A stretch of DNA of 64,000 bases from Methylobacterium aquaticum (GTDB lineage: Bacteria; Pseudomonadota; Alphaproteobacteria; Rhizobiales; Beijerinckiaceae): the NCBI RefSeq assembly GCF_016804325.1, contig NZ_CP043627.1, positions 3,113,001-3,177,000 on the forward strand, written 5' to 3'. Below, in pieces: positions 40,069 through 48,894 of this stretch (position 1 is the first letter of the stretch; every line of letters begins with the position of its first letter). Under the pieces are notes generated by a model. That model did not search any database, was not told the DNA's origin, and worked only from the letters and a program-made list of their open reading frames with translations. Position numbers and translations under genes: made by a program.

Positions 40069-41097
40069 TCACGGTCGTAGGGTATCTGCACCAGCCGCCC
40101 GACCCTGGATCGCCGCCGCGATGTCCGCCTCCAGGCGCCGGGCGAGGGGCCGGCGGTAATGGCTGCCGTCGAAGAACAGGTCGGGCCCGTGCAGTTCGGG
40201 CCGGTCGCCGGACCAGTCGACGACGCGGCCCCGCGGGGCCACCGCGTCCGCCAGGGCCGCGCGGCACGAAGCCGCCGCCGCCGCCCGGGGGGTGCCCGGC
40301 CGCGGCAGCGTCGCCGGGGCGGTCGGCGGGAAGACCAGGACCAGGGCGGTGTCCGGCGCGAGGCGCGACGCCAGGGCGCGCAGGCGGGCGGCGGCGGGGA
40401 AATCCGGCCCGCCCTCCCCCGGATCGGACTCGTCCGGGGCCGTCTTGGCCCGGGAGGCGACCCGTGCGGGCATGTCGGGATCGCCGAGCTTGAGGTAGTC
40501 CGGCTCGTAATCCCAGTAGCCGTCCGGCGCGGCCCGGCGCGGGCTCGCGCGCAACGCCCAGCCGATCCGGTTGACGACCTCGCCGACGACGGTGATGCGG
40601 AGCAAGCCCCGCAGGTAGCTCGCCCAGTCCTCGGCAAGGAGCCAGGACGGGAACGGCCGCAGCGGCGGCAAAGCCGGATTGCCGGTGCACCAGAACGCAT
40701 CGGCCCCGATCACCAGGGCGCGCGCCCGCGGATGGTGGCGCAGGAAGTAGTCGGCGACGATGAGCTGCTCGCCCGGGCCGGTGCCCGGCACCGAGAGCTG
40801 GACGAACGGAATCCCGGTGGCGGCGCGCAAGTTCGCCGGCGAGATCAGCTGGATGTGCGAATTGCCGATGATCGCCGCCTCGTAGGCGGGATCGCGGCCC
40901 CGGCTCGCCGTGGCGGTGCGGGGTCCTTGCGGGCGCACGCCGTCGCGGTCGACGAGCCGCGGCCGGCCGGTATCGTAGGGATCGACCGCGAGCGCGAGCG
41001 CGAGGTACCCCGTGAGCAGCAGGATCGCTGCCACGATGAGGCGGATCGAGAAAAGACGCCAGGCGGCCTCGGTCGCGGCGGGAGGGTCGGCGCGCAT
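40069..41097 (-). CDS. SGNH-like membrane-anchored protein, partner of MBOAT acyltransferase
   Basis: The 342-residue protein has an N-terminal anchor (LIVAAILLLTGYLALALAVD), then a periplasmic domain with AAIIGNSHIQLISPANLRAA (Ser in the GNSH position) and a late FFDGSHYRRPLARRL, which could supply Asp/His of an SGNH triad. Such proteins are found beside MBOAT genes in exopolysaccharide or cell-surface acylation systems such as AlgI-AlgJ. It begins 13 bases after the MBOAT gene. Function is inferred from pairing; the acceptor is unknown. Confidence 0.7.
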   Translation of the reverse strand: MRADPPAATEAAWRLFSIRLIVAAILLLTGYLALALAVDPYDTGRPRLVDRDGVRPQGPRTATASRGRDPAYEAAIIGNSHIQLISPANLRAATGIPFVQLSVPGTGPGEQLIVADYFLRHHPRARALVIGADAFWCTGNPALPPLRPFPSWLLAEDWASYLRGLLRITVVGEVVNRIGWALRASPRRAAPDGYWDYEPDYLKLGDPDMPARVASRAKTAPDESDPGEGGPDFPAAARLRALASRLAPDTALVLVFPPTAPATLPRPGTPRAAAAASCRAALADAVAPRGRVVDWSGDRPELHGPDLFFDGSHYRRPLARRLEADIAAAIQGRAAGADTLRP

Positions 41098-41110
41098 CGT
41101 TTCGGCCCCC

Positions 41111-42487
41111 TCAGAACTGGAAATAGATGAACTCGTAATTGGCGTCGTCGCCGATGCGCAGCAGCACCGCCACGAGGAGCACCGCGAAGGCGATCGCCAG
41201 GGCGGGCCGCGGCGGCAACCGGTGAACCGCCGCCCAGGCGGTCGGTCCGACCAGCGCCACCAGCAAAGCCGGCGCGAAGGCCCGCCACTTGAAGCCGTGG
41301 CCGGACGGCGCGAGGCCGAACAGGCCCTTGAAGATCGCGATGGCCGCCTCGAAGCTGGTGGCGCGGAACAGCACCCAGGTGAGCGCCACGAAGGCGAAGG
41401 TCAGCGCCCAGCCGAGAATTGCCGGCATCGGCAGCCCGGCCCGGCGCCACAGCAATCCGGCCCCGAGGCCCAGACCATGCGCCGCCCCCCAGGCGACGAA
41501 GGTGAGGCCGGCGCCGTGCCACAGCCCGCCCAGCGTCATGGTGGCGAAGAGCGCGGCGATCTGGACGCCCAATCCCCGCCGGTTGCCGCCGAACGGGATG
41601 TAGAGGTAGTCGCGCAGGAAGCGCGACAGGGTCATGTGCCAGCGCCGCCAGAACTCCCGGAGCGAGGTGGCGCGGTAGGGCACGTCGAAGTTCTGCGGCA
41701 GCACGATCCCGAACAGCAGCGCGAGGCCGAGCGCCATGTCGGTGTAGCCCGAGAAGTCGAAGTAGATCTGGAACGTGAAGGCGAGCGTGCCCTGCCAGGC
41801 TTCCGCCACGCTCACCACCTTGCCGGCGGCGGCCGCCTCGAAGACCGGGTTGGCATAGGCGGCGAGCGGATCGCCGAGGAAGACCTTCTTGGTGAGCCCG
41901 ATGCAGAGCAGCATCAGGCCGCGACCGAAGCGCTCGGCGGCGTCCGGCCTGGCATAGGGTTTCTCGTCGAACTGGTGGAGGATCTCGCTCCAGCGCACCA
42001 GCGGCCCGGCGAGCACCTGCGGGAAGAACGCGATGTAGAGGGCGTAGCGCGTCAGATCCATCTGCGGCGCCCGGCCGGCGCGCAGGTCGGTCAGGTACAT
42101 CACGTGGTGGAAGGTGAAGAACGAGATGCCGAGCGGGAGCGCGAGGCTCGGCCGCTCAAGATCGTGGAGCCCCGGCAGGAGGGCCGCGAGGCCGGCCAGG
42201 AACCCCGCATACTTGAACAGGGCCAGCACCGCGAGGTTCGCCGCGATGGCGAGCGGGACCAGGAGGGCGGCGCGGCTCCGCCCGAACCAGCGCGCGACGA
42301 GCCAGTTCAGCCCGATCGAGGCCATCAGCAGCGGCACGAAGCGCGGATCCCACCAGCCGTAGAAGACGAGCGACAGCAAGACCAGGAGCGGCAGCCGCCA
42401 GCCCGGCCGGTGCAGGGCCACGACGGCGTGGAGGACCAGGGCCACCGGCAGGAAGCCGAGGAGGAACGGGAAGGAGTTGAACAGCAT
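41111..42487 (-). CDS. MBOAT family O-acyltransferase (AlgI-like)
   Basis: The 458-residue multi-span protein has the AlgI-type start MLFNSFPFLLGFLPVALVLH, LPLGISFFTFHHVMYLTDLR, FYFPQ-like AFFPQVLAGPLVRW, YFDFSGYTDMALGLALLFGI, REFWRRWHMTLSRFLRDYLY, IPFGGNRRG and the catalytic His motif GGLWHGAGLTF. It would move an acyl group, often acetyl, across the inner membrane to a surface glycan. No alginate genes are present, so the polymer is unknown. It is paired with the SGNH-like gene downstream. Confidence 0.93.
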   Translation of the reverse strand: MLFNSFPFLLGFLPVALVLHAVVALHRPGWRLPLLVLLSLVFYGWWDPRFVPLLMASIGLNWLVARWFGRSRAALLVPLAIAANLAVLALFKYAGFLAGLAALLPGLHDLERPSLALPLGISFFTFHHVMYLTDLRAGRAPQMDLTRYALYIAFFPQVLAGPLVRWSEILHQFDEKPYARPDAAERFGRGLMLLCIGLTKKVFLGDPLAAYANPVFEAAAAGKVVSVAEAWQGTLAFTFQIYFDFSGYTDMALGLALLFGIVLPQNFDVPYRATSLREFWRRWHMTLSRFLRDYLYIPFGGNRRGLGVQIAALFATMTLGGLWHGAGLTFVAWGAAHGLGLGAGLLWRRAGLPMPAILGWALTFAFVALTWVLFRATSFEAAIAIFKGLFGLAPSGHGFKWRAFAPALLVALVGPTAWAAVHRLPPRPALAIAFAVLLVAVLLRIGDDANYEFIYFQF

Positions 42488-42625
42488 CGCGGCCGGGGTG
42501 AGCAGGTCCTCGGGTCAGGCAGGTCGTGCGGCGACACCAAGGCCGCGTGCCGTCAGGCGGGCGCCGTTGTGGGGGGCTGGCGGTGGCGCGTCAACGGCCG
42601 GAGCCCGCTCGACCCGGTGCGCTCC

Positions 42626-43042
42626 TCACTTCCCCGCCATCTCGATCTTCGCCAGTTCCACCTGCGCCCGCAGCTCGATATGGGCGACGAGATCGTCGAG
42701 GCGGGGATCGCCGGTGCTGCCGTTGCGCTCGGCGAGGCGGGCGGCGATGGCCTTCAGGTCGCTCACGGCGACGCGGCCGCCGAGCAGCGCGGCCTTGAGG
42801 CGGTCGAGGGCGTCGAGGAGGTCGTGGCCGCGCTTCGTCGCCCGGCGGCGGCGGTCGGCGGCGATCTCGTCCTGGCTCTGGAGGGTCAGGATGGCGCTCA
42901 GGCTGGCGAGCGGCATCGCGCTGCCGGCGCTCACCGGCCCGCGGGCGCCCTCCATCCCGAGGGTGAACACGCCGCCTGCCGGCAGGGTGCGCGAACCGGT
43001 TCCCGACAGGGGAGCGGCCGCGAGGCGGGTGTCGACGCGCAT
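42626..43042 (-). CDS. fliX: flagellar assembly regulator FliX
   Basis: The 138-residue protein has the FliX core LLDALDRLKAALLGGRVAVS and DPRLDDLVAHIELRAQVELA, with a disordered Gly/Ser-rich first half. In Caulobacter FliX couples early flagellar assembly to the sigma-54 activator FlbD. It is divergent from flgI, as in Caulobacter, and flgI has a sigma-54-type promoter. No flbD gene is in the window. Confidence 0.85.
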   Translation of the reverse strand: MRVDTRLAAAPLSGTGSRTLPAGGVFTLGMEGARGPVSAGSAMPLASLSAILTLQSQDEIAADRRRRATKRGHDLLDALDRLKAALLGGRVAVSDLKAIAARLAERNGSTGDPRLDDLVAHIELRAQVELAKIEMAGK

Positions 43043-43234
43043 GGGGTCTGGGTCCGGGTCACGAAGGTTCGCTGTTCGCGAGACAAACTTCGCCCCGGTA
43101 TGGTGAATGCGCCGTAAACGAGGCGGCAGTTCTTGCCGCCGGGACGAAAACGACCGGGTCCGGATCGGTCGCCGGAGAGGGGCGCCGGCAACGGATCGGT
43201 AACCTTACCAGAGACTTACGACCGGCCCGGGCGC

Positions 43235-43250
43235 TGGCACGGTCCTGGCA
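43235..43250 (+). promoter_or_regulatory. sigma-54 promoter upstream of flgI
   Basis: TGGCACG (43235-43241), GTCC, TGGCA (43246-43250) gives GG-N10-GC with a perfect -24 box and one -12 mismatch. It lies 31 bases before the flgI ATG, inside the fliX-flgI divergent gap. Confidence 0.65.
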
Positions 43251-43280
43251 ATCCGGGTTGTCGAGTTTCGGGACCCCGCC

Positions 43281-44399
43281 ATGCGCCTTCGCCTCCTCGT
43301 CCTCGCCTTCCTGGCCCTCCTGCCCCTGGCCCTCGCCGCCGCCCGGCCCGCCCTCGCCCTGTCGCGGGTGAAGGACCTCGCCAGCGTCGAGGGCATGCGG
43401 ATCAACCAGCTCGTCGGCTACGGCATCGTCGTCGGCCTCAACGGCACCGGCGACACGCTGAACAACGCGCCCTTCACCCGGCAATCGGTGCAGGCGATGC
43501 TGGAGCGGCTCGGGGTCAACACCCGCGGCGCCACCATGCGCACCGCCAACCTCGCCGCCGTGATGGTGACGGCGAACCTCCCCCCCTTCGCGGCGCAGGG
43601 CACGCGGATCGACGTCACGGTGTCGTCGCTCGGCGACGCCAAGTCGCTCCAGGGCGGCACGCTCCTGGTGACGACGCTGCTCGCCGCCGACGGCGAGGCT
43701 TATGCGGTGGCGCAAGGGTCGCTCGCCATCGCGGGCTTCCAGGCGGAAGGCGACGCGGCCAAGATCACCCGCGGCGTGCCGACCAACGGCCGCATCGCCA
43801 ACGGGGCGGTGATCGAGCGCGAGATCGCCTTCAAGCTCAACGACCAGAAGTGCCTGCGCCTGTCGCTGCGCAACCCCGACTTCACGACCTCGAAGCGCAT
43901 CGCCGCGGCGATCAACGACTTCATGGGCGCCGACACCGCCGAGCCGACCGACCCCTCGACCGTCACCCTCCAGGTGCCGCCGCGCTATCAGGGCAACATG
44001 ATTCGGCTTCTCACCGAGGTCGAGCAGCTGAAGGTCGAGCCCGACCAGGCGGCCCGGGTGGTGGTCGACGAGCGCTCCGGCATCATCGTGATGGGCCGCG
44101 ACGTGCGGGTCTCCACCGTGGCGGTGGCGCAGGGCAACCTCACGGTCACCATCAGCGAGCAGCCGCAGGTGAGCCAGCCGGCGCCGTTCTCCAACGGCGA
44201 GACCGTGGTCGTGCCCCGCACCGCCCTCAAGGTCGATGCCGGCGAGAAGAACAAGCTCGCCCTGGTCAAGGAGGGCGTGACCCTGCGCGAATTGGTCGAC
44301 GGCCTCAACGCGCTCGGCATCGGCCCGCGCGACCTGATCTCGATCCTCCAGGCGATCAAGGCCGCCGGCGCGCTCCAGGCCGACATCGAAGTGATGTGA
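43281..44399 (+). CDS. flgI: flagellar P-ring protein FlgI
   Basis: The 372-residue protein has a signal peptide (about residues 1-27, ending ALA) and the P-ring core SRVKDLASVEGMRINQLVGY, GIVVGLNGTGDTLNNAPFTR, FTTSKRIAAAINDFMGADTA, ERSGIIVMGRDVRVSTVAVA and NALGIGPRDLISILQAIKAA. It assembles into the ring around the rod in the periplasm with FlgA's help. It leads flgI-flgJ-flgN-like genes behind a sigma-54-type promoter. Confidence 0.97.
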   Translation: MRLRLLVLAFLALLPLALAAARPALALSRVKDLASVEGMRINQLVGYGIVVGLNGTGDTLNNAPFTRQSVQAMLERLGVNTRGATMRTANLAAVMVTANLPPFAAQGTRIDVTVSSLGDAKSLQGGTLLVTTLLAADGEAYAVAQGSLAIAGFQAEGDAAKITRGVPTNGRIANGAVIEREIAFKLNDQKCLRLSLRNPDFTTSKRIAAAINDFMGADTAEPTDPSTVTLQVPPRYQGNMIRLLTEVEQLKVEPDQAARVVVDERSGIIVMGRDVRVSTVAVAQGNLTVTISEQPQVSQPAPFSNGETVVVPRTALKVDAGEKNKLALVKEGVTLRELVDGLNALGIGPRDLISILQAIKAAGALQADIEVM

Positions 44400-44446
44400 C
44401 GCCAGCACCCTCCCTTCCCTCCCCGCTCACCTCCGAGGTTCGCCCG

Positions 44447-44785
44447 ATGTTCCCCCTCGCTTCCCTCGCGGCCTCCGCCGGTCTGGCGGTCGGCCAGGCC
44501 CTCGCCGGGGCGGTCTCGTCCAGCCCGGCCCCGTCGGCCGACACGCTCAAGATGCAGAAGACCGCCAAGGACTTCGAGTCGATGTTCCTGGAGCAGAGCC
44601 TCGACGTGCTCAACCGCTCGGAGGGCACCGACGGGCCGCTCGGCCAGAACGGCACCGGCGGCGGCGTCTACCGCTCGATGCTCAACAAGGAATACGCCCA
44701 GTCGATCGTGCAGAGCGGCGGCGTCGGCATCGGCGACCAGGTGATGCGCGAGATGATCCGCCTCCAGGGAGGGGCCCATGGCTGA
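44447..44785 (+). CDS. flgJ: rod-binding protein FlgJ (N-terminal domain only)
   Basis: The 112-residue protein matches the rod-cap domain of FlgJ: MQKTAKDFESMFLEQSLDVL and MLNKEYAQSIVQSGGVGIGD with QVMREM. The C-terminal muramidase domain of enteric FlgJ is absent, as is common in alphaproteobacteria, where a separate lytic enzyme is used. ATG 44447 matches the short family; the frame extends upstream through flgI in another phase and is not used. It overlaps the next gene by 8 bases. Confidence 0.88.
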   Translation: MFPLASLAASAGLAVGQALAGAVSSSPAPSADTLKMQKTAKDFESMFLEQSLDVLNRSEGTDGPLGQNGTGGGVYRSMLNKEYAQSIVQSGGVGIGDQVMREMIRLQGGAHG

Positions 44786-45263
44786 GGCCGTCCGTCCCGT
44801 CCAGCCCGCCGGCATTCAGGTCACCGACGCCGCGGCCGCCGAGCGCCTGGTCGCCGAGACCCTGACCACCATGCGCGAGCTCGAGATCCTGCTCGGGCGC
44901 GAGAGCGACCACATCCGGGTCGGGCGCCTCGCCGAGGGCCTGGCCGAGGCGCCGCAGAAGACCGCGCTTGCCGGGGCCTATCTCCGCGGCCTGCAGGCGG
45001 TGAAGGCGAATGCCGTGGCGCTCGCCCGCTTCGCCCCCGAGGGCATCGCGGCGCTCCGTGACGCGCATGGCCGGTTCTCGGAGGTGGTGGCGGCCAACCA
45101 GGCGGTGCTGGCCACCGCCCGCTCGGTCTCGGAAGGGCTGTTGCGCAACCTCTCGACGGAGCTGACCCGCAGCGCCGAGCCGAAGGGCTACGGCACGCGC
45201 CCCGCCCCCTCCCCCTACGGCCACCGCCGCAGTGCGCCGCTGGTGCTGTCGCGCAGCCTGTAA
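44778..45263 (+). CDS. FlgN-like flagellar chaperone
   Basis: The 161-residue mostly helical protein (ETLTTMRELEILLGRESDHI, LAGAYLRGLQAVKANAVALA, VAANQAVLATARSVSEGLLR) has the layout of FlgN-type export chaperones for hook-filament junction proteins. It ends in a basic Pro-rich tail. It overlaps flgJ by 8 bases, indicating coupling. The assignment rests on helix pattern and position, so moderate. Confidence 0.65.
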   Translation: MAEAVRPVQPAGIQVTDAAAAERLVAETLTTMRELEILLGRESDHIRVGRLAEGLAEAPQKTALAGAYLRGLQAVKANAVALARFAPEGIAALRDAHGRFSEVVAANQAVLATARSVSEGLLRNLSTELTRSAEPKGYGTRPAPSPYGHRRSAPLVLSRSL

Positions 45264-45264
45264 T

Positions 45265-45293
45265 ACCAAAGGTCGTTGGAAACGACCTTTGGT
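45265..45293 (+). terminator. terminator hairpin after the flgI operon
   Basis: ACCAAAGGTCGTT (45265-45277) and AACGACCTTTGGT (45281-45293) are perfectly complementary with a 3-base loop, directly after the flgN-like stop. A second inverted repeat, CAATGGCCCGATGC/GCATCTTGGGTCATTG, lies at about 45350-45383, next to the 3' end of the porin-like gene, and may terminate from the other side. Confidence 0.7.
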
Positions 45294-45393
45294 TCCGTTC
45301 GCGAATTTTCGTCAAGCCTCTGGCTTGGCATAGACAATTCGAGATGGCTCAATGGCCCGATGCGTCAGCATCTTGGGTCATTGGTATAATGCC

Positions 45394-45744
45394 TCAATGG
45401 CTGGTGCCGAGCCGGATATAGGCCCGGGCCGGTCCGTAATCGGTCTCCGTCCGGGTATCGATGGCGACCCGGCCGGAGCCGCTGACCACACCCCGCGCCG
45501 CCCCGTCGAGCCCGGCCCCGGGGCGGGCGGGCACCGGCGTGCCGGCCTCGGCCCGCACCCGGCCGCTGATCCGCGTGCAGGCTCCGCCGGGGGAGAAGCG
45601 GACGAAGCCGGGGCCTTCGTGCGGGCAGGCCTCGGGCGCCTTGGCGATGGGCAGGTCGCGCACATCGAGCGCGTGGGCCGGCAAAGCCGCGAAGGAACCC
45701 GCGAGGAGGGCGGCGGCCGCCAGGATCATCGATGTCGTGCGCAT
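45394..45744 (-). CDS. small porin-like periplasmic/outer-membrane protein
   Basis: The 116-residue product has a signal peptide (MRTTSMILAAAALLAGSFAA, ending PAHA). The mature part resembles the start of rhizobial Porin_2 proteins: a Cys-bracketed segment (ACPHEGPGFVRFSPGGACTR), ISGRVRAEAG, then AIDTRTETDYGPARAYIRLG, like the first beta strands of a porin. A full porin has about 350 residues or more, so this is a natural mini-protein or a truncated relic; the ATG has GGGAGG upstream and the stop is followed by a terminator-like repeat. Confidence 0.6.
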   Translation of the reverse strand: MRTTSMILAAAALLAGSFAALPAHALDVRDLPIAKAPEACPHEGPGFVRFSPGGACTRISGRVRAEAGTPVPARPGAGLDGAARGVVSGSGRVAIDTRTETDYGPARAYIRLGTSH

Positions 45745-45872
45745 GCGCCTGCCCTCCCGTTCGGGGTGGAGAGAAGCATGGTGCTGGCTGGTGCGCCAGG
45801 GCGTGGGGGGCACAGGGGGCGGCGCGCCGTTCCTCTCCTCACGGTCGGCACGGCTGTTCGGGAAAGGAAAAG

Positions 45873-46096
45873 GCGCGGGCTTCCCCTCTCCCCGCGGGCG
45901 GGGAGAGGCCTGAGCTCCAAAGGGGCTCAGGGAGCGTCGAACCGCAGGTTCGCCGCGAGGGTGAGGGGGTGATGCCGGAGGAGTCTCGCTCGTCGACACC
46001 CCCTCACCCTCGCTGCGGCTGCGCCTCCGCTTGCTGTATTCCCTGAACGGGAACACAGCCCTCTCCCCGCCCGCGGGGAGAGGGGAAAACCGCGCC
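45873..46096. repeat. palindromic repeat family D, copy D3
   Basis: GCGCGGGCTTCCCCTCTCCC at the left is inverted against GGGGAGAGGGGAAAACCGCGC at the right. The interior has CGAGGGTGAGGGGGTG against CACCCCCTCACCCTCG around GCCGGAGGAGTCTC. The same layout is in D4 at 50536. It fills most of the 433-base gap before the alcohol dehydrogenase. Confidence 0.85.
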
Positions 46097-46177
46097 ATTT
46101 TCGTGCTGGCCAGACCTGCATCTGCGAGGAAACGGAGGATCTCGCGCCTCTCCTTATACGTGTTGATCTTATGGCAC

Positions 46178-47383
46178 TCACCCCACGCAAAGCTCGAAAA
46201 TCTCCTCCGCCTGCCTCACCGTCATCTTCCGCGCCGCCGGGCTGGCGATGATCGTGCGGTCGTTGGCGGTGCCCGGGTCGAAGTCCTTGGCGGCGATGCC
46301 GGCATAGAGGCCCGGCACGGCGCGCAAAGCCATCTCGCGCACCCGGTCGCGGGGCAGCTGATCGGAGGTGAAGCGGGTGGGGAAGCCGATATCGGCATAG
46401 AGCGCCCGGATCGCCCCGGCGCAGGCGGCAATCGTCTCCTGGCGCGACAGGCCGGCGGTCTCGACCTCCAGCGCCTCGGCGAGCGGGCGCACCTTGGCCG
46501 GCAGCACCGCGAGGTTGAAGGTGACGACGTGCGGCAGGAGCACCCCGACGCCGTAGGGATGGGGCAGGTCGAGATGGCCCTCCAACGGCAGCGACAGGGC
46601 ATGGCCGTGGCCGAGGCGAGCATTGCCGCAGGCGATGTTGGCCATGCAGGAGGCGACCAGGTTGTCCTCGCGGGCGCGGTCGTCGTCGGAATTGATCGAG
46701 GCGCGTAAGGATGCCGCCTGGAGCCGTACGGCGGCGAGCGCCACCGCGTCGGTGAGCGGCGAGGCGATGCCGCTGAGATAAGCCTCGACGCCGTGGGTCA
46801 GGGCATCGACCGCCGGCAGGGCCGCGACGTGCATCGGCAGCGAGCGCAGGGTGACGGGATCGAGGATCGCCGCGTCGGGGAAGCTCAAGGGGCCGCCGCC
46901 GAGGAGCTTCAGGTGGCGCACCTCGTCCTTGACGATGGTCCATTGCGACACCTCCGAGCCGGAGCCGGCGGTGGTCGGCACCATGATCATCGGCAGCGCC
47001 TTGCGGTCGAACTGCCCGACGCCGGTGCAGTCGGCCATCGGCTTGTGGTTCGTCGCCACGATGGCGATGCCCTTGCCGGTACACATCACCGAGCCGCCGC
47101 CGATGCACACGATCCCGTCGATGCCCTCACGGCGCACCCGCTCGCCCTGGTCGTCGATATGCGAGCAGCGGGCGTCGATCCCGCACTCGTCGAAGCGCGA
47201 CACCGCGATCCCCGCCTCGGCGAGCGCCGCCAGCGCGTCGGCATGGAAAACCTGCGCCGAGATCACCGGATCGGACACCACCAGCACCCGCGTCATCTTC
47301 AGGTCGCGGGCGAGCGTGCCGATGGTGGCGAGCGCGCCGTTCCCTGCGACGATCCGGGTCGGCATGTAGAAGCTGGTGATCAT
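46178..47383 (-). CDS. iron-containing (group III) alcohol dehydrogenase
   Basis: The 401-residue protein has GGGSVMCTGKGIA (the NAD-binding GGGS motif), MIMVPTTAGSGSEVSQWTIV, and metal ligands in ALPAVDALTHGVEAYLS (Asp, His) and GHGHALSLPLEGHLDLPHPY (His). These cytosolic enzymes oxidise alcohols or reduce aldehydes with NAD(P). ATG 47383 has GAGGAG 6 bases upstream. Substrate is unknown. It is divergent from an orphan ABC binding protein, with 283 bases between. Confidence 0.9.
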   Translation of the reverse strand: MITSFYMPTRIVAGNGALATIGTLARDLKMTRVLVVSDPVISAQVFHADALAALAEAGIAVSRFDECGIDARCSHIDDQGERVRREGIDGIVCIGGGSVMCTGKGIAIVATNHKPMADCTGVGQFDRKALPMIMVPTTAGSGSEVSQWTIVKDEVRHLKLLGGGPLSFPDAAILDPVTLRSLPMHVAALPAVDALTHGVEAYLSGIASPLTDAVALAAVRLQAASLRASINSDDDRAREDNLVASCMANIACGNARLGHGHALSLPLEGHLDLPHPYGVGVLLPHVVTFNLAVLPAKVRPLAEALEVETAGLSRQETIAACAGAIRALYADIGFPTRFTSDQLPRDRVREMALRAVPGLYAGIAAKDFDPGTANDRTIIASPAARKMTVRQAEEIFELCVG

Positions 47384-47666
47384 CGGCGTCTCCTCGGGCA
47401 GCGGGGCGCCTGTGGTGTCGGGCCCTCGCGATCGTGCCGGCGGTGTCGCCCGATCGCGGGCGCCGCGTCCAATACAAAGATCGCGCACGAGCCATAGCCG
47501 GCGACGATGGCGTCCTGCTGCCATATCGGGAAACGATGACGGGGCCTCGCGCAAACTATTGGACGGCGATTGATTGGGGCCGCAAGACCATCGCACCCAT
47601 CACGCATCGCCCCGACGCCCGCCAACGGGCGCGAGACCGGCCGGTGCCGACGCCTGAGGAAACGCC

Positions 47667-48878
47667 ATGACCCGCCCCTGCTGGACGCGCCGCGCCGCCG
47701 TCGCCGGCCTGCTCGCCGCAACGATGACCGCCCCGGCGATGGCCGCCGAGACGCCCTTGCGCATCGGCGTGATCGAGGACCTGTCGGGGATGTATTCCGG
47801 CAATGGCGGGCCGAACATGGTGCTGGCCGCCACGATGGCGGCGGAGGAGTTCGGCGGGAAGGTGCTGGGTCGGCCGATCGAGGTGATCGGCGTCGACCAC
47901 CAGAACAAGCCCGATATCGGCTCGGGGCTGGCCCGCCAGCTCGTCGACCAGCGCGGCGTCACCGCCTTCGTCCTCGGCGGCGCCAGCTCGGTGGGCCTGG
48001 GCGTCCAGGCCTACGCCAAGGAGCGCAAGATCACCACGATGGTGACCGGCGGCTACGCCTCGCAATTCTCCGGTCCGGGCTGCTCGCCCTACGGCACGCA
48101 ATGGGTGCCCTCGACGGGCGAGCTTGCCAACGCGGTGGCGGGCGCCGTGGTGCAGGGCGGCGGCAAGAAGTGGTATTTCATCACCGCCGATTACGTCTTC
48201 GGCCACGGGCTGGCGGCGGATGCCGGCAAGGCCGTGAAGGCGGCCGGCGGCACGGTGGTCGGCGAGATCCGCCATCCGCTCGGCGCCACCGACATCTCCT
48301 CGCAGCTGATCCAGGCGCAGTCGTCGGGTGCCGACGTGATCGGGCTCGCCAATGCCGGGCCGGACCTCGTCAACACCATCAAGCAGGCGCGGGAATTCGG
48401 CATCACCTCGAAGGTGGTGGCGATGCTGGTCTTCACCAACAACACCGTGGCGCTCGGCCTCGACGCGGCGCAGGGCATCCGCATGGCGGTGAACTTCTAC
48501 TGGGACGCCAACGAGCCCAGCCGTGCCTGGGCCAAGCGCCTGATGGCCCGCAACGGCAACGTGGTGCCGACCATGGGCCATGCCGCCGCCTATTCCTCGG
48601 TGCGCCACTACCTGCGCGCCGTCGAGAAGGCCGGAACCGACGACGCGGCCGCGGTCAACAAGGCGATGAAGGACCTGCCGATCGACGACGGCTTCTACGG
48701 CAAGCCGCGCATCCAGGCCAACGGCCGGGTGGTGATGGACATGATGCTGGTCGAGGTGAAGAGCCCGAAGGAATCGAAGAGCAAGGCCGACCTCTACCGC
48801 GTGATCGAGACGATCCCGGGTGACACGCTGTTCACCCCGGCCGACAAGAGCGGCTGCCCCCTGACCACCGCCGGCTGA
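47667..48878 (+). CDS. orphan periplasmic binding protein (Leu/amide type, peripla_BP_6)
   Basis: The 403-residue protein has a signal peptide with RR (MTRPCWTRRAAVAGLLAATM, cleavage near AMAAET), then LRIGVIEDLSGMYSGNGGPN, GKVLGRPIEVIGVDHQNKPD and FITADYVFGHGLAADAGKAV, the type I fold of HAAT-type binding proteins. No permease or ATPase is adjacent, so it either serves a distant transporter or acts as a sensor. A GST gene follows after 16 bases and is probably cotranscribed. Confidence 0.88.
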   Translation: MTRPCWTRRAAVAGLLAATMTAPAMAAETPLRIGVIEDLSGMYSGNGGPNMVLAATMAAEEFGGKVLGRPIEVIGVDHQNKPDIGSGLARQLVDQRGVTAFVLGGASSVGLGVQAYAKERKITTMVTGGYASQFSGPGCSPYGTQWVPSTGELANAVAGAVVQGGGKKWYFITADYVFGHGLAADAGKAVKAAGGTVVGEIRHPLGATDISSQLIQAQSSGADVIGLANAGPDLVNTIKQAREFGITSKVVAMLVFTNNTVALGLDAAQGIRMAVNFYWDANEPSRAWAKRLMARNGNVVPTMGHAAAYSSVRHYLRAVEKAGTDDAAAVNKAMKDLPIDDGFYGKPRIQANGRVVMDMMLVEVKSPKESKSKADLYRVIETIPGDTLFTPADKSGCPLTTAG

Positions 48879-48894
48879 ACCGGAGCCTTTCGCG

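Noticed and set aside
39980..40690. 236-codon minus frame between dksA and the SGNH gene
   Set aside because: It is an out-of-phase reading of the SGNH-like gene, which has signal anchor and catalytic motifs in its own frame.
45873..46096. CRISPR or attachment site
   Set aside because: The family D repeat is a single large palindrome, not a spaced array, and no cas or integrase gene is present.
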